DNA from: Flavobacteriales bacterium
Lineage (GTDB): Bacteria > Bacteroidota > Bacteroidia > Flavobacteriales_C > GCA-002722245
NCBI GenBank assembly: GCA_023251095.1
Contig: JAHEZL010000010.1
Location: forward strand, 60,066-124,065
DNA length: 64,000 nucleotides
Reading direction: 5' to 3'
Position numbers and translations under genes: made by a program. The notes under the pieces were generated by a model that was not told the DNA's origin, ran no database searches, and was given only the letters and a program-made list of their open reading frames with translations. Shown piece after piece: positions 1-8,803 of the stretch. Positions within the stretch are counted from its first letter, which is position 1. Every line of letters starts with the position of its first letter.

Positions 1-1616
1 GTAAGGGCTATAGTACCTAATTTTCTAACTGATCCATCAGGCATTTTAGCTTTAATATTTTCAAAATAAACTTTTGTTCCTTTATTAGCTGCGCTTAACA
101 ATGATTTCATGTCATTTGTTAAGGCTTCAGAAGTAGAAGATAAAGTTCTCAAGTCACCTTTAAGGTTCATCGTCAAATCGAAAGATACAACGGTAACTTT
201 CAAGTCGAAGTCGAAATTATCCATCTTAGCAATAACGTTAGATACTACTTTTAATTTAGCAGAAGCAATCAAACCACCTCTTTGTTGCATAACCTCAGCA
301 ACTGGATCGGGAAGAGTTTTAACACGGAATACCATTCCGCCTAAACGACCGCCACCTTTTTTGCTAACTACAACTTCAACACCTTTAGGATTTGGAGTTT
401 TTGCATTCACAACATATTCTCCTTTTTTAGGTCCATTAGTAATTGTTAAACCGGAAGCTGCAACCTGAATATCATCCAAAGCTACACCAGGAGCAGAAAC
501 AGCCATCGGGTTAGGAACACCTACATAAAACACGTTCATTTTTGTAGCTGATACTGTAGCTGTTGGTTCAGCAACCATATAAGTTGTATGATAATAATAA
601 TAAGTGATATCTGCTTTACCTGCAATTCTTATTACCCCTTCAACATCCTGAAGCCCCGGCGTAGAAGCTCTTTTTCTCAACAATCCTTTTCCACCGACAG
701 ATTTAATTTCCTCAAAAGCACCTTTGAATAAAGCATTGGGCTCGTCATCTTTTCCCGCAGGCGCAACATATTTACCATTAGTGAATTTCGTTGTATCAGC
801 AATAGTACCCACGAATATCCTTGGAATAATACCGTTGTTATATGCGGCGATAAAAATATCTCCTCTGATAGAATCACCTGTTAAAACATAACCGGGATTC
901 ATTACAGCCATACCATTTACAACGTTTACTACCATACCGTCACCTTCCAAAGAAACTGCAATTTTATCAATTACCTCAGTTTCAGCATTTCTCACATAAG
1001 TTTGAATCAAAGTCATGTTTGCAGTAGCTGCAGCCATGGGTAAGTGATCCACCAATAATGAAATCCATTCATGGGTAACACCATCTTTATCTGTACTGTC
1101 TCTGGTTGCCAACATTTTTGCTATCCTTCCTGCAAGAGGTTTATCTTTTTTTACAAGATCAACTGCTAACAACATAGCTTTAAAATCATCAACACCCTTC
1201 TTCAATGCAATAGCCTTTTCATTCGGCACATCATTTACAATATAATATCCAGATGCCAACTCCTGATTGTCTTTTGATTGTGGAATAGAGTCTTCATCTT
1301 TTCCGTCATTATCGTAAACAAGGTGATTTTTATCGGTTTGGATCATATCAAAAATATAATCTGCCTGTTTTCTGATTTTTTGAGCCAGGTCATTCAACGG
1401 TTTTATAGTTGGAATCTTTGCGGCTGCATTGGCAATTGTTTTATATGACTTTTCATTTTTAGCTGAAAAGTTTTTATTTGTATTTCCAATACCATCTTCA
1501 AGCAATACGAAGGCATTTAATAAATCCTTCGATGCGTTCATCGCCAACATCGCCAAAAGTACAAGGTACATTAAGGAGATCATTTGCTGGCGGGGACTGA
1601 GTTTCTCTGCTGACAT
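1..1616 (-). CDS. gldM: Gliding motility / type IX secretion protein GldM (partial, 3' end beyond window)
   Basis: The reading frame is open from the left edge to an ATG at 1616-1614 and encodes about 538 residues of GldM, the inner-membrane protein that spans the periplasm and, with GldL, forms the proton-driven motor of the type IX secretion system. The N-terminus (MSAEKLSPRQQM) is followed directly by one hydrophobic membrane helix (about residues 12-27), then a long periplasmic region made of helical and beta-rich domains, as expected for GldM. The C-terminus is missing because the window ends. The start lies 39 bp after the gldL stop, so it is the last visible gene of a porP-gldK-gldL-gldM transcript. 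gldN would normally follow outside the window. No internal stop was seen. Confidence 0.93.
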   Translation of the reverse strand, partial: MSAEKLSPRQQMISLMYLVLLAMLAMNASKDLLNAFVLLEDGIGNTNKNFSAKNEKSYKTIANAAAKIPTIKPLNDLAQKIRKQADYIFDMIQTDKNHLVYDNDGKDEDSIPQSKDNQELASGYYIVNDVPNEKAIALKKGVDDFKAMLLAVDLVKKDKPLAGRIAKMLATRDSTDKDGVTHEWISLLVDHLPMAAATANMTLIQTYVRNAETEVIDKIAVSLEGDGMVVNVVNGMAVMNPGYVLTGDSIRGDIFIAAYNNGIIPRIFVGTIADTTKFTNGKYVAPAGKDDEPNALFKGAFEEIKSVGGKGLLRKRASTPGLQDVEGVIRIAGKADITYYYYHTTYMVAEPTATVSATKMNVFYVGVPNPMAVSAPGVALDDIQVAASGLTITNGPKKGEYVVNAKTPNPKGVEVVVSKKGGGRLGGMVFRVKTLPDPVAEVMQQRGGLIASAKLKVVSNVIAKMDNFDFDLKVTVVSFDLTMNLKGDLRTLSSTSEALTNDMKSLLSAANKGTKVYFENIKAKMPDGSVRKLGTIAL

Positions 1617-1655
1617 GTCTTAGGTTTCTTTAAGTTTTAGGTTAAACATTTAAAA

Positions 1656-2462
1656 TTAACGAACTGTCATCGCAGACAACATGTTGCCATAAATAGTGTT
1701 CAACTTACTTAAGTTTTGACCTAATACAGAAATTTCCTCTTTGTATTTTTTAGTATCTTCAACTGAAGAGCTTAAGCTCAACAACAACTGGTTGATGTTG
1801 TCAGAAACTTCAGTAGATAATTTCATGCTTTCGTTAGTTGATGTTACTTGTTTAGCATAAACATCATTCAATTCAGAAAGATTGCGTGTCATTTTTGTTA
1901 ATTCTTCTGCGTATGACGCACCTGTTCCTTTAAGATCAGTTAAATCAGTTAAAGCCACTGAAGCTCTTGAGTAAGAATCAGAAAGTTTACCAACGTTTTC
2001 AGAAGCACTTTTTATGTTCTCAACAAATTCATTACTTGCAGCACTTGCGTTACCCAAGTTGTTCATGTTACCTGCAGTATCACCTAAATTTTTCATTCCT
2101 TTGCCCAAGGACTCTAACAATTCAGGACCGATATTGGCATCCATCAACATTTTATCTAATTTTTGAGAAACAGGATCTGCTTCTTCCAATATTTCGGGAA
2201 CTTCCTCTTCATGATTTTCTTCTTCGTGTCCGTGTCCGCCCGCTAATTCAGGATAAGCTAAAGTCCAGTCGATATCCATATGTGGCTCTTCAAACGCTCC
2301 CATAACAAATAAGAAAGCTTCCACCGATAAACCACCAATAAGCATCACCGACGCACCCGGCCAATGTTGAATTTTAAACATCGCTCCAACGATTACAATA
2401 GCGGCTCCGAAACCAGTCGCCATCATCTGAAATTTTTTCTTTTTAAAGCTCGATCCTGACAT
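1656..2462 (-). CDS. gldL: Gliding motility / type IX secretion protein GldL
   Basis: This 268-residue protein matches GldL, the inner-membrane motor partner of GldM that couples proton flow to secretion and gliding. Two hydrophobic helices lie at about residues 12-32 and 36-56 and are separated by a short HWPGA turn, the family hallmark. After them come an acidic, His-containing linker (HGHEEENHEEEVPE) and a long coiled-coil-like cytoplasmic tail rich in Asn, Ser and Leu. A glutamate in the second helix (GGLSVEAFLF) is the sort of buried acidic residue thought to carry protons in this motor. It lies between gldK and gldM in the conserved order. Confidence 0.93.
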   Translation of the reverse strand: MSGSSFKKKKFQMMATGFGAAIVIVGAMFKIQHWPGASVMLIGGLSVEAFLFVMGAFEEPHMDIDWTLAYPELAGGHGHEEENHEEEVPEILEEADPVSQKLDKMLMDANIGPELLESLGKGMKNLGDTAGNMNNLGNASAASNEFVENIKSASENVGKLSDSYSRASVALTDLTDLKGTGASYAEELTKMTRNLSELNDVYAKQVTSTNESMKLSTEVSDNINQLLLSLSSSVEDTKKYKEEISVLGQNLSKLNTIYGNMLSAMTVR

Positions 2463-2511
2463 AATAAATAGGTGTAAATAGGTTAGTTAAAATGACTAAG
2501 TTGTTTTGTTT

Positions 2512-3873
2512 TTAATATACCTGAGAATCGTTAACGTCTCCTTTTTTACGTCCAAGATAGGTTTGAACGCATCTGAAGCCAACGTAACATTTTGAAGTAT
2601 CCTGATATTCGTAAGTTCTTGCACCCGTTTGCATAAAATATCCTATATCTTTCCAAGAACCTCCTCTGATTACTTTTCTTTTCAAGGCAGGAGCGTCTGT
2701 TTCAGAGGCTTCGTAAGAATAATCCATGTTTAAGTCATGAGCAAAATTGAAAGCAGATTCTTCAAAAGCATTGCTTGTCCATTCTGCAACGTTACCCGCC
2801 ATGTCATATAATCCGAAACCATTTGGCCAGTAGTGAGCAACAACGATAGAATGCAAACCGCCGTCATCCACATAATTTCCTCTCAAAGGTTTGAAGTTTC
2901 CTAAGAAACATCCTCTGCTGTTTCTGATATAAGGACCACCCCAAGGATAAGGAGACTGATCATATCCACCTCTTGCAGCATATTCCCATTCAGCTTCTGT
3001 TGGCAATCTGAAATCGTTTACGATTGGTTGTTCCAAAACACTTGTTCTGTATGTATTCATCAACAAAGTTCTCCATACGCAAAATGCTTTTGCCTGATTC
3101 CAGTTTACCCCTACTACAGGATAATGGTCATAGGTTGGATGCCAGAAATACATTTTAGTCATTGGCTCATTGAAAGAGTAGGTAAAGTCATGAACCCAAG
3201 CCAAAGTATCAGGATATACATTTACTAATTCACGTTTTATAAACTGTGAACGATCTGTGATTCCTTGTCCGTAAGCATCAGGATATTGCCATGATTCAAA
3301 AGTTCTTTCTTTTTTATCTTTATCGGCATCATCGTATTTATAACGATTGGCTTTTATAGAAGCTGTTTTAAAGTCTGTCCACCAGTATACATAATTCAAT
3401 CTTCTGGCATCAATTTGTTTGTTTTTATAAAAACGCTCTGCTTCAGGCAAAAACAAATATGATAAGGCTTCAACATTTGCCTCATCATCCCATTTTATTT
3501 TTTTCTCCCAATCGATATGCTCGCCGTATTCACCTTGTGAAATAACATGCTCAGCATCTACATCTACTAACTTATAATGTGCAATGGAGTCTCTTACATA
3601 ATGAACAAATTGACGGTATTCATCATTTGTAATCTCTGTTTCATCAATATAGAAAGACTGAACAGAAACTACTTTTGAATTGGCTGTAGTTGCGAAAGTG
3701 ATCTCCTGATCACTTGGCCCCATATGGAAGGCTCCCAGCGGAATAAACAACATTCCAAACGGATCTTCCTGAAAGAAAGGTGCTCTATCGGTACCCACCA
3801 GCTCTCCTTTCGGACCGCTGCTACAGCTGCTCAGAGCAAATGCTACAATAAAAAAGCAAAGAAACTTTTTCAT
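2512..3873 (-). CDS. gldK: Type IX secretion system lipoprotein GldK
   Basis: GldK is the outer-membrane lipoprotein that builds the periplasmic ring with GldN. I place the start at 3873 (MKKFLCFFIVAFALSSC), 30 bases inside the longest open frame, because this gives a proper lipoprotein signal with a lipobox ending at Cys17. The upstream extension is not signal-like. The mature part carries the formylglycine-generating-enzyme/sulfatase-modifying fold: EITNDEYRQF near the start of the domain, VGVNWNQAKAFCVWR, RLPTEAEWEYAARGG, NGFGLYDMAGNVAEWT and VIRGGSWKD. These proteins use the fold structurally and are not known as enzymes. The gene is 49 bp upstream of gldL and downstream of the PorP-like gene, the usual T9SS order. 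Confidence 0.93.
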   Translation of the reverse strand: MKKFLCFFIVAFALSSCSSGPKGELVGTDRAPFFQEDPFGMLFIPLGAFHMGPSDQEITFATTANSKVVSVQSFYIDETEITNDEYRQFVHYVRDSIAHYKLVDVDAEHVISQGEYGEHIDWEKKIKWDDEANVEALSYLFLPEAERFYKNKQIDARRLNYVYWWTDFKTASIKANRYKYDDADKDKKERTFESWQYPDAYGQGITDRSQFIKRELVNVYPDTLAWVHDFTYSFNEPMTKMYFWHPTYDHYPVVGVNWNQAKAFCVWRTLLMNTYRTSVLEQPIVNDFRLPTEAEWEYAARGGYDQSPYPWGGPYIRNSRGCFLGNFKPLRGNYVDDGGLHSIVVAHYWPNGFGLYDMAGNVAEWTSNAFEESAFNFAHDLNMDYSYEASETDAPALKRKVIRGGSWKDIGYFMQTGARTYEYQDTSKCYVGFRCVQTYLGRKKGDVNDSQVY

Positions 3874-4006
3874 ACTTAACACATTTAATTTTAGTGTGGC
3901 CATTTTATATAAACTTCAATTTAATAATGCAATTATATTCAAAAGTTACAACATGTCCGCAAAATAATCGGATAAAACGATTCTTTTACGAAACAGGTTA
4001 CATTTC

Positions 4007-4936
4007 CTACAACCATGTAACATCAATATATTTTGGTGGTTTAGGCGGAACAGGAGGCTTAATGCAATAGCCAAAATAAATCTCATGAGATCCCTGACTA
4101 GCTCCTTTTGACGGCTCTCTCAAACCATTTGTTGTAAAATCATATGAATAACCGATGACCATGCTTCCTTTTCTAAAACCAACCAATGCAGCAGCTGCAT
4201 CCTGATATCTGTAAGTTGCGCCAAAATAAAATGTATTGCTCCACTCTACTAAAGTATTGATATCAAATTGAGTTGCAGTTCCGTCTGATTTAATCAGAAA
4301 AGAAGGTTTTAATACCCAAACTCCTCCTGTACCCATTGCGTAATTGTATCCTCCGGTAATGTAGTAGTGTCTTCTGATTTGAGTAGATGCAGTACCAAGT
4401 GTTACTTTGGACATTATTAATTTTTGAGAACTCGCACCAAAATAAAGGTTCTGGCTTTTATAAAATAAACCAACACCAATATCAGGAGTCATTGCGCTTG
4501 AAGCAGGAGATACTAAATATGGATCACCTGCAGAAACAGGACTCATTTTAGTAAAATCAATTCCCTTATTGATAATTCCGGCATCAATACCGATACCTAA
4601 TTTTCTTCCATTACCAAGAGCAACATGAAAGGAATAACTCGCTTTAACATTCACATCGGTTGAAGCACCTAACTGATCATAAATAGCAGTTAATCCAACG
4701 CCATTCTGACGCCCCAAAGGAGTTGCGAAGTTAAAAGCTCCTGTTTTAGGATTACCGGCAAAACCGGCCCATTGATCTCTGGCCGTGAGACCAAAGCAGA
4801 TCTTATCATTAATCCCTGTTGCTCCGGGATTGAATGTTTGATTATTAAAAAAGAAATGAGTGAATTGTGCATCTTGCTGTGAATAAGCAGAAAACATCAA
4901 TGCACATAAGGATGAAATAAGTATTATTCTCTTCAT
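4007..4936 (-). CDS. PorP/SprF family type IX secretion membrane protein
   Basis: This 309-residue protein has a signal peptide (MKRIILISSLCALMFSAYS, then QQDAQFTHFFFNNQTFNPG), the standard N-terminus of PorP/SprF proteins. The rest alternates polar and aromatic residues like a small outer-membrane beta-barrel and ends in HEIYFGYCIKPP followed by a proline-rich tail (PPVPPKPPKYIDVTWL). PorP-family proteins sit in the outer membrane and tether the T9SS ring or attach cell-surface adhesins such as SprB. The position directly upstream of gldK fits the porP-gldKLM operon. Whether it is the core PorP or a SprF-like paralogue cannot be decided from sequence alone, so I leave the symbol empty. Confidence 0.88.
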   Translation of the reverse strand: MKRIILISSLCALMFSAYSQQDAQFTHFFFNNQTFNPGATGINDKICFGLTARDQWAGFAGNPKTGAFNFATPLGRQNGVGLTAIYDQLGASTDVNVKASYSFHVALGNGRKLGIGIDAGIINKGIDFTKMSPVSAGDPYLVSPASSAMTPDIGVGLFYKSQNLYFGASSQKLIMSKVTLGTASTQIRRHYYITGGYNYAMGTGGVWVLKPSFLIKSDGTATQFDINTLVEWSNTFYFGATYRYQDAAAALVGFRKGSMVIGYSYDFTTNGLREPSKGASQGSHEIYFGYCIKPPVPPKPPKYIDVTWL

Positions 4937-5058
4937 AATTGACCCCTGTAAGATAAATAATCATGGGTGTATTAAGCCCAATATAATTTTAAAACTAGTG
5001 AAATTTTGCATCATTCCAAAATTTCAACAGTTTTTCTTCTGTACGATTCATCGCTGAA

Positions 5059-6231
5059 TTAGTTCAGTTTGTTATAAGTTTGCCACCATCTGTCAGGAAT
5101 ATCCCCTGCACAAGCCGTTTGATAATCCTGATAACTGCAAGGTACGAGGTGATGCCGAACATATTTTGATTTATCATCGGTTGGGAAGGGAACTTCCATC
5201 CACCAACGCTCACTTTTATTGCTTTTGTAGAAAACCACAAGGTGCTCGTTGTCTTCAAAAGTCACATTGTATTTCAAATATTTTGACGTGTCACTTACCG
5301 GATAATCGCCCTTACGTGCTGCAAAACCATCGAGAAAATACCAGATGATTTGTGAAGTCAGGTTGGAAGTAATGCCCGCCTTGTCTTTCCCGGGATTGAT
5401 TTCAAATAAACCAAAACAGCTCATTTTATCACTGATACCGGCATAGCGGGAAATGCGACAAGCCTCATCTCCAAAAAAACCATTGGGCAAAACGTTGTTA
5501 TTACCGGGAGCATCAGAAAATTTAATGGCTGAAATATCGAAACTCAAAATATCTGCATTACGCACCACTGCTTCTACTTCTTCAATATTACTGCGCACCC
5601 AACCCAAACGGTAAGCGTCGAAATTGAGTCTTTGCATTAAAGCCAATTCCTCACTGTTGATGAAATAACTTTGAAAACCGATGTTGCTGAAATTGAAAAG
5701 ATAATTGGGTTGATGAACGATAATTTTGCTCAGATAATTTCCTGCGTTCAAATCGCCATACATATCACCAATATCAAACATAGGATCAACTGCAACGGCG
5801 TTAACCATTTGCTCGAGCTGCTCAAAAGCCTGATAAATGGGGAAAGTAATATCCTGACTGCCGCCAATTACAATGACAGCCACCTGATTTTTTCCTAATT
5901 CAGCGATCACCTGCTGAACAGCAAAATAGGTATCTTCCACTCGTTCACCAGGAAGAATATTTCCTAAATCCAAAATATTTTTGATTCCGGGAACAGCCGA
6001 CAATTGGTATAAATATTTTCGAACTGTATCGGGTGCTGATCCACAACCCGCATTGTTTACCGCGTTTCTTTCTTCGCAAACACCAATAATGGCAATATTG
6101 AAATCTTTCAGTTCTATACCTTCCTCTTCTCCCTGATAAAAAGAAATCGACTTACCCAAAGAAAAGTTTTTCCAACTTTCCTGACCGAGGTCATTGAGGT
6201 TGGTTGGCGTGAGATAAATCGACAAATTCAT
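5059..6231 (-). CDS. Arginase/formimidoylglutamase-fold protein with degenerate metal site
   Basis: This 390-residue protein has the ureohydrolase (arginase/agmatinase/formiminoglutamase) fold but altered metal-binding motifs. The usual GGDHS is GGSQD (residues 123-127, Gln at the His position). The usual DAHxD is DPMFD (149-153, Met at the His position). The usual SxDxD is SFDIS (230-234, Ser at the second Asp). So three of the six expected Mn ligands are replaced, while Asp149, Asp153 and Asp232 remain. It is often labelled formimidoylglutamase, but enzymatic activity looks doubtful. It starts 9 bp after the topA stop and is probably translated from the topA message. No histidine-utilisation genes are nearby. 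A structural or regulatory role is inference. Confidence 0.75.
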   Translation of the reverse strand: MNLSIYLTPTNLNDLGQESWKNFSLGKSISFYQGEEEGIELKDFNIAIIGVCEERNAVNNAGCGSAPDTVRKYLYQLSAVPGIKNILDLGNILPGERVEDTYFAVQQVIAELGKNQVAVIVIGGSQDITFPIYQAFEQLEQMVNAVAVDPMFDIGDMYGDLNAGNYLSKIIVHQPNYLFNFSNIGFQSYFINSEELALMQRLNFDAYRLGWVRSNIEEVEAVVRNADILSFDISAIKFSDAPGNNNVLPNGFFGDEACRISRYAGISDKMSCFGLFEINPGKDKAGITSNLTSQIIWYFLDGFAARKGDYPVSDTSKYLKYNVTFEDNEHLVVFYKSNKSERWWMEVPFPTDDKSKYVRHHLVPCSYQDYQTACAGDIPDRWWQTYNKLN

Positions 6232-6240
6232 GCGGGCGGA

Positions 6241-8574
6241 TTATTTTTTCTTTTTGAAAAATTTCTTTTTAGGTTCCTTCGCTGCGGTTTCCATGATGGC
6301 CACACAATCAGCAAGAGTTAAAGATTTAGCTTCCGTTCCTTTCGGAATTTTAAAGTTCTCTTTTCCTTTTTTGATGTAGGGTCCGAAACGACCATTCAAT
6401 ACTTCAATATCAGCACCTTCATGCTCGTATTTGGCGATGAATTTATCTTTATCAGCCTGACGTTTTGCTTCTACCAGTTCCATCGCTCTTGGCAATTCCA
6501 GTTCCATCGGATCCTCTCCTTTTGGAATAGAGATGAACTTAGAGTCGTGAAGGATGTAAGGTCCGAAGCGACCAATGCCAATCGTTAATTTTTTACCCTC
6601 ATATTCACCCAAATCTTTCGGCATTTTGAATAAATCCAAAGCCTCTTCAAAGGTGATAGATTCCAAACGTTGGTTCGGACGCAACTTAGCGAATCTAGGT
6701 TTTTCACCTTCTTCGCCTTCTTTAGGAGTTTCCCCCATTTGCGCCATCGGTCCGAAACGGCCGATTCTTACAAAAATGATTTTTCCTGTTTTAGGATCAA
6801 CGCCCAATTGTCTTTCTCCGTTGGCTCTTTCTGAGTTTTCAGTAGTATCCTCCACATTTTTATGGAAAGGCTGATAGAAAGCCTCAATCATTTTTTTCCA
6901 TTTGATATCACCGGAAGCAATTTCGTCAAACTCCTTTTCAACGGTAGCTGTAAAGTTGTAATCAACGATAGAACTGAAATGTTTTTCCAGGAAGTCGTTC
7001 ACCACAGTTCCGATGTCAGTTGGGAAAAGTTTATTTTTCTCAGCTCCGGTGATTTCAGTTTGATCAAAAGAATTGATCAAACCGTTTTCCAAGGTGATGG
7101 TTTTATATGGTCTTTCTTCGCCTTCTCGAGTTTCTTTGATGATGTATCCTCGTTTCTGCACAGTAGAAATGGTGGGGGCGTAAGTAGACGGTCGGCCAAT
7201 GCCTTTTTCCTCTAATTTCTTAACCAAACTAGCCTCTGTATATCTTGCCGGGTGATGAGAAAAACGTTGTTTCGCCATCATGTCCGTTAAAATCAAATTC
7301 TGTCCGGGATCCAATCCTGGTAAAACGCTGTTGGTTTCTCCTTCTTCATTTTCATCATCCGTAGATTCCATGTAAACTTTAAGGAAACCATCGAATTTCA
7401 TTACTTCAGCGTGAGCCGACAAAGTTTTTTTGCTTTTTGAAACGTCGATAACTACATTGGTTTTTTCCAATTCAGCATCGCTCATTTGAGAAGCAATGGT
7501 TCTTCTCCAGATGAGATTGTACAATTTCTCATGTTGCGGCTCTCCTTCGATTTCATGTTTCTCGAAGTAAGTCGGACGGATGGCCTCATGGGCCTCTTGC
7601 GCACCTTTAGCCTTGGTTTTGAATCGTCGCACCTCAACATATTCTTTTCCGTAACTGGAAGTGATTTCTTTTTCAGCCGCTGTAATCGCGGTTTCCGAGA
7701 GGTTTACCGAGTCGGTTCTCATGTAGCTGATTAACCCTTCCTCATACAAACGTTGCGCTATCGACATGGTTTGTGCCACCGAATAACCCAGTTTTCTACT
7801 TGCCTCTTGTTGAAGAGTTGAAGTAGTAAAAGGTGGCGCTGGAGAGCGTTTCGCAGGCTTGGTTTCCAGACTTGCAATTTTAAAATCAGAACCAACACAC
7901 TCCTTCAAAAACTCCATCGCTTCTTTTTCCGATTCCAGTTTTTGAGGCAATTCAGCCTTCAGAATTCCTTTGCCTTTTAAGTCGAAATGCGCCTGAATCT
8001 TGAAAAAAGTCTCGCTTTTAAAAGCATTTATTTCTCTTTCGCGATCCACAATGATACGCACTGCCACCGATTGAACACGGCCTGCAGACAAGGATGGTTT
8101 TATTTTTTTCCACAATACAGGAGACAATTCAAAACCCACCAATCTATCCAAAACCCTTCTTGCCTGTTGAGCATCTACCAGGTTCAGATCTATTTTGCGT
8201 GGATTATCAATCGCATGTTGTATTGCTTCCTTGGTAATCTCGTGATAAACAACTCTTTTGGTTTTCTTTACATCCAGACCTAAAGCCTCCGCAAGGTGCC
8301 ATGAAATAGCTTCTCCCTCGCGGTCCTCATCGGTCGCTAGCCACACAGTGTCTGCTTCCTTCGCTAATTTTTTGAGTTCCTTGACTACATCCTTCTTGTC
8401 TTCCGATATTTCATAAGTCGGTTCAAAGTTGTTGGCAGTGTCCACTCCCAATCCTTTTTTAACTAAATCTCTGATGTGTCCTATACTCGACTTTACAACA
8501 AAATCTTTCCCGAGGAACTTTTCTATGGTCTTTGCCTTAGCAGGGGACTCAACGATAACAAGGTTTTTAATCAT
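6241..8574 (-). CDS. topA: DNA topoisomerase I (type IA)
   Basis: This 777-residue enzyme relaxes negatively supercoiled DNA by cutting one strand. The TOPRIM domain starts with LVIVESPAKAKTIEKF (residues 5-20) and has the acidic TDEDRE cluster at 81-86. The catalytic tyrosine is Tyr284 in GLISYMRTDS. The C-terminus has glycine-rich repeats (IGRFGPMAQMGE, IGRFGPYILHDS, NGRFGPYIKKG) instead of the tetra-cysteine zinc fingers of the E. coli enzyme, and ends in a Lys/Phe-rich tail. This is the typical Bacteroidota form. It is divergent from miaB, and the intergenic region carries a 26-bp palindrome and a candidate promoter (TTTG, 21 nt, TTACTTTG on the minus strand, 8653-8621). Confidence 0.97.
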   Translation of the reverse strand: MIKNLVIVESPAKAKTIEKFLGKDFVVKSSIGHIRDLVKKGLGVDTANNFEPTYEISEDKKDVVKELKKLAKEADTVWLATDEDREGEAISWHLAEALGLDVKKTKRVVYHEITKEAIQHAIDNPRKIDLNLVDAQQARRVLDRLVGFELSPVLWKKIKPSLSAGRVQSVAVRIIVDREREINAFKSETFFKIQAHFDLKGKGILKAELPQKLESEKEAMEFLKECVGSDFKIASLETKPAKRSPAPPFTTSTLQQEASRKLGYSVAQTMSIAQRLYEEGLISYMRTDSVNLSETAITAAEKEITSSYGKEYVEVRRFKTKAKGAQEAHEAIRPTYFEKHEIEGEPQHEKLYNLIWRRTIASQMSDAELEKTNVVIDVSKSKKTLSAHAEVMKFDGFLKVYMESTDDENEEGETNSVLPGLDPGQNLILTDMMAKQRFSHHPARYTEASLVKKLEEKGIGRPSTYAPTISTVQKRGYIIKETREGEERPYKTITLENGLINSFDQTEITGAEKNKLFPTDIGTVVNDFLEKHFSSIVDYNFTATVEKEFDEIASGDIKWKKMIEAFYQPFHKNVEDTTENSERANGERQLGVDPKTGKIIFVRIGRFGPMAQMGETPKEGEEGEKPRFAKLRPNQRLESITFEEALDLFKMPKDLGEYEGKKLTIGIGRFGPYILHDSKFISIPKGEDPMELELPRAMELVEAKRQADKDKFIAKYEHEGADIEVLNGRFGPYIKKGKENFKIPKGTEAKSLTLADCVAIMETAAKEPKKKFFKKKK

Positions 8575-8620
8575 ACTGAAAGGACGTGAATTAATGCGGT
8601 TTTTGAGAATCTATGGACTG

Positions 8621-8653
8621 CAAAGTAAAGCAAAAGCAAACATTAATTCCAAA
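8621..8653 (-). promoter_or_regulatory. Candidate topA promoter
   Basis: Reading the minus strand, TTTG (8653-8650) is followed after 21 nt by TTACTTTG (8628-8621). This is one mismatch from the Bacteroidota -7 consensus TAnnTTTG. Transcription would begin near 8614, giving a leader of about 40 nt before the topA ATG. Confidence 0.4.
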
Positions 8654-8675
8654 CGCATATTTTTTTTTACCAAAC

Positions 8676-8701
8676 TAAGTCATTAATATATTAATGACTT
8701 A
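8676..8701. repeat. 26-bp perfect palindrome in the topA-miaB divergent region
   Basis: The 26 bases are an exact self-reverse-complement: TAAGTCATTAATA on one half and its complement on the other, with no spacer. It lies between the divergent promoters of topA and miaB, about 23 bp upstream of the topA -33 and about 46 bp upstream of the miaB -33. There is no U-tract, and divergent genes need no terminator here, so an operator for a dimeric regulator is the most natural reading. Confidence 0.7.
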
Positions 8702-8740
8702 AGTCGGAATAAAAAAATTAAAAAACACTTCTTAACTTTA

Positions 8741-8753
8741 TGACATATTGTCA
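8741..8753. promoter_or_regulatory. TGACA-N3-TGTCA dyad upstream of miaB operon
   Basis: TGACATATTGTCA is a perfect inverted repeat of a 5-bp half site with a 3-bp centre. It overlaps the -33 of the miaB promoter. The same half sites in the opposite arrangement (TGTCA-GTA-TGACA) lie upstream of groES at 13074-13086. Binding by the sigma-54 activator encoded in this operon is inferred. Confidence 0.45.
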
Positions 8754-8778
8754 TTGGAAGGTTTTTTATCTACCTTTG
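8748..8778 (+). promoter_or_regulatory. miaB operon promoter
   Basis: TTG at 8748-8750 is followed after exactly 20 nt by TACCTTTG at 8771-8778, a full match to the Bacteroidota -33/-7 promoter. Transcription should start near 8785, about 20 nt before the miaB ATG. Confidence 0.7.
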
Positions 8779-8803
8779 GCGGCCACAAATCATACCTTAT
8801 ATA

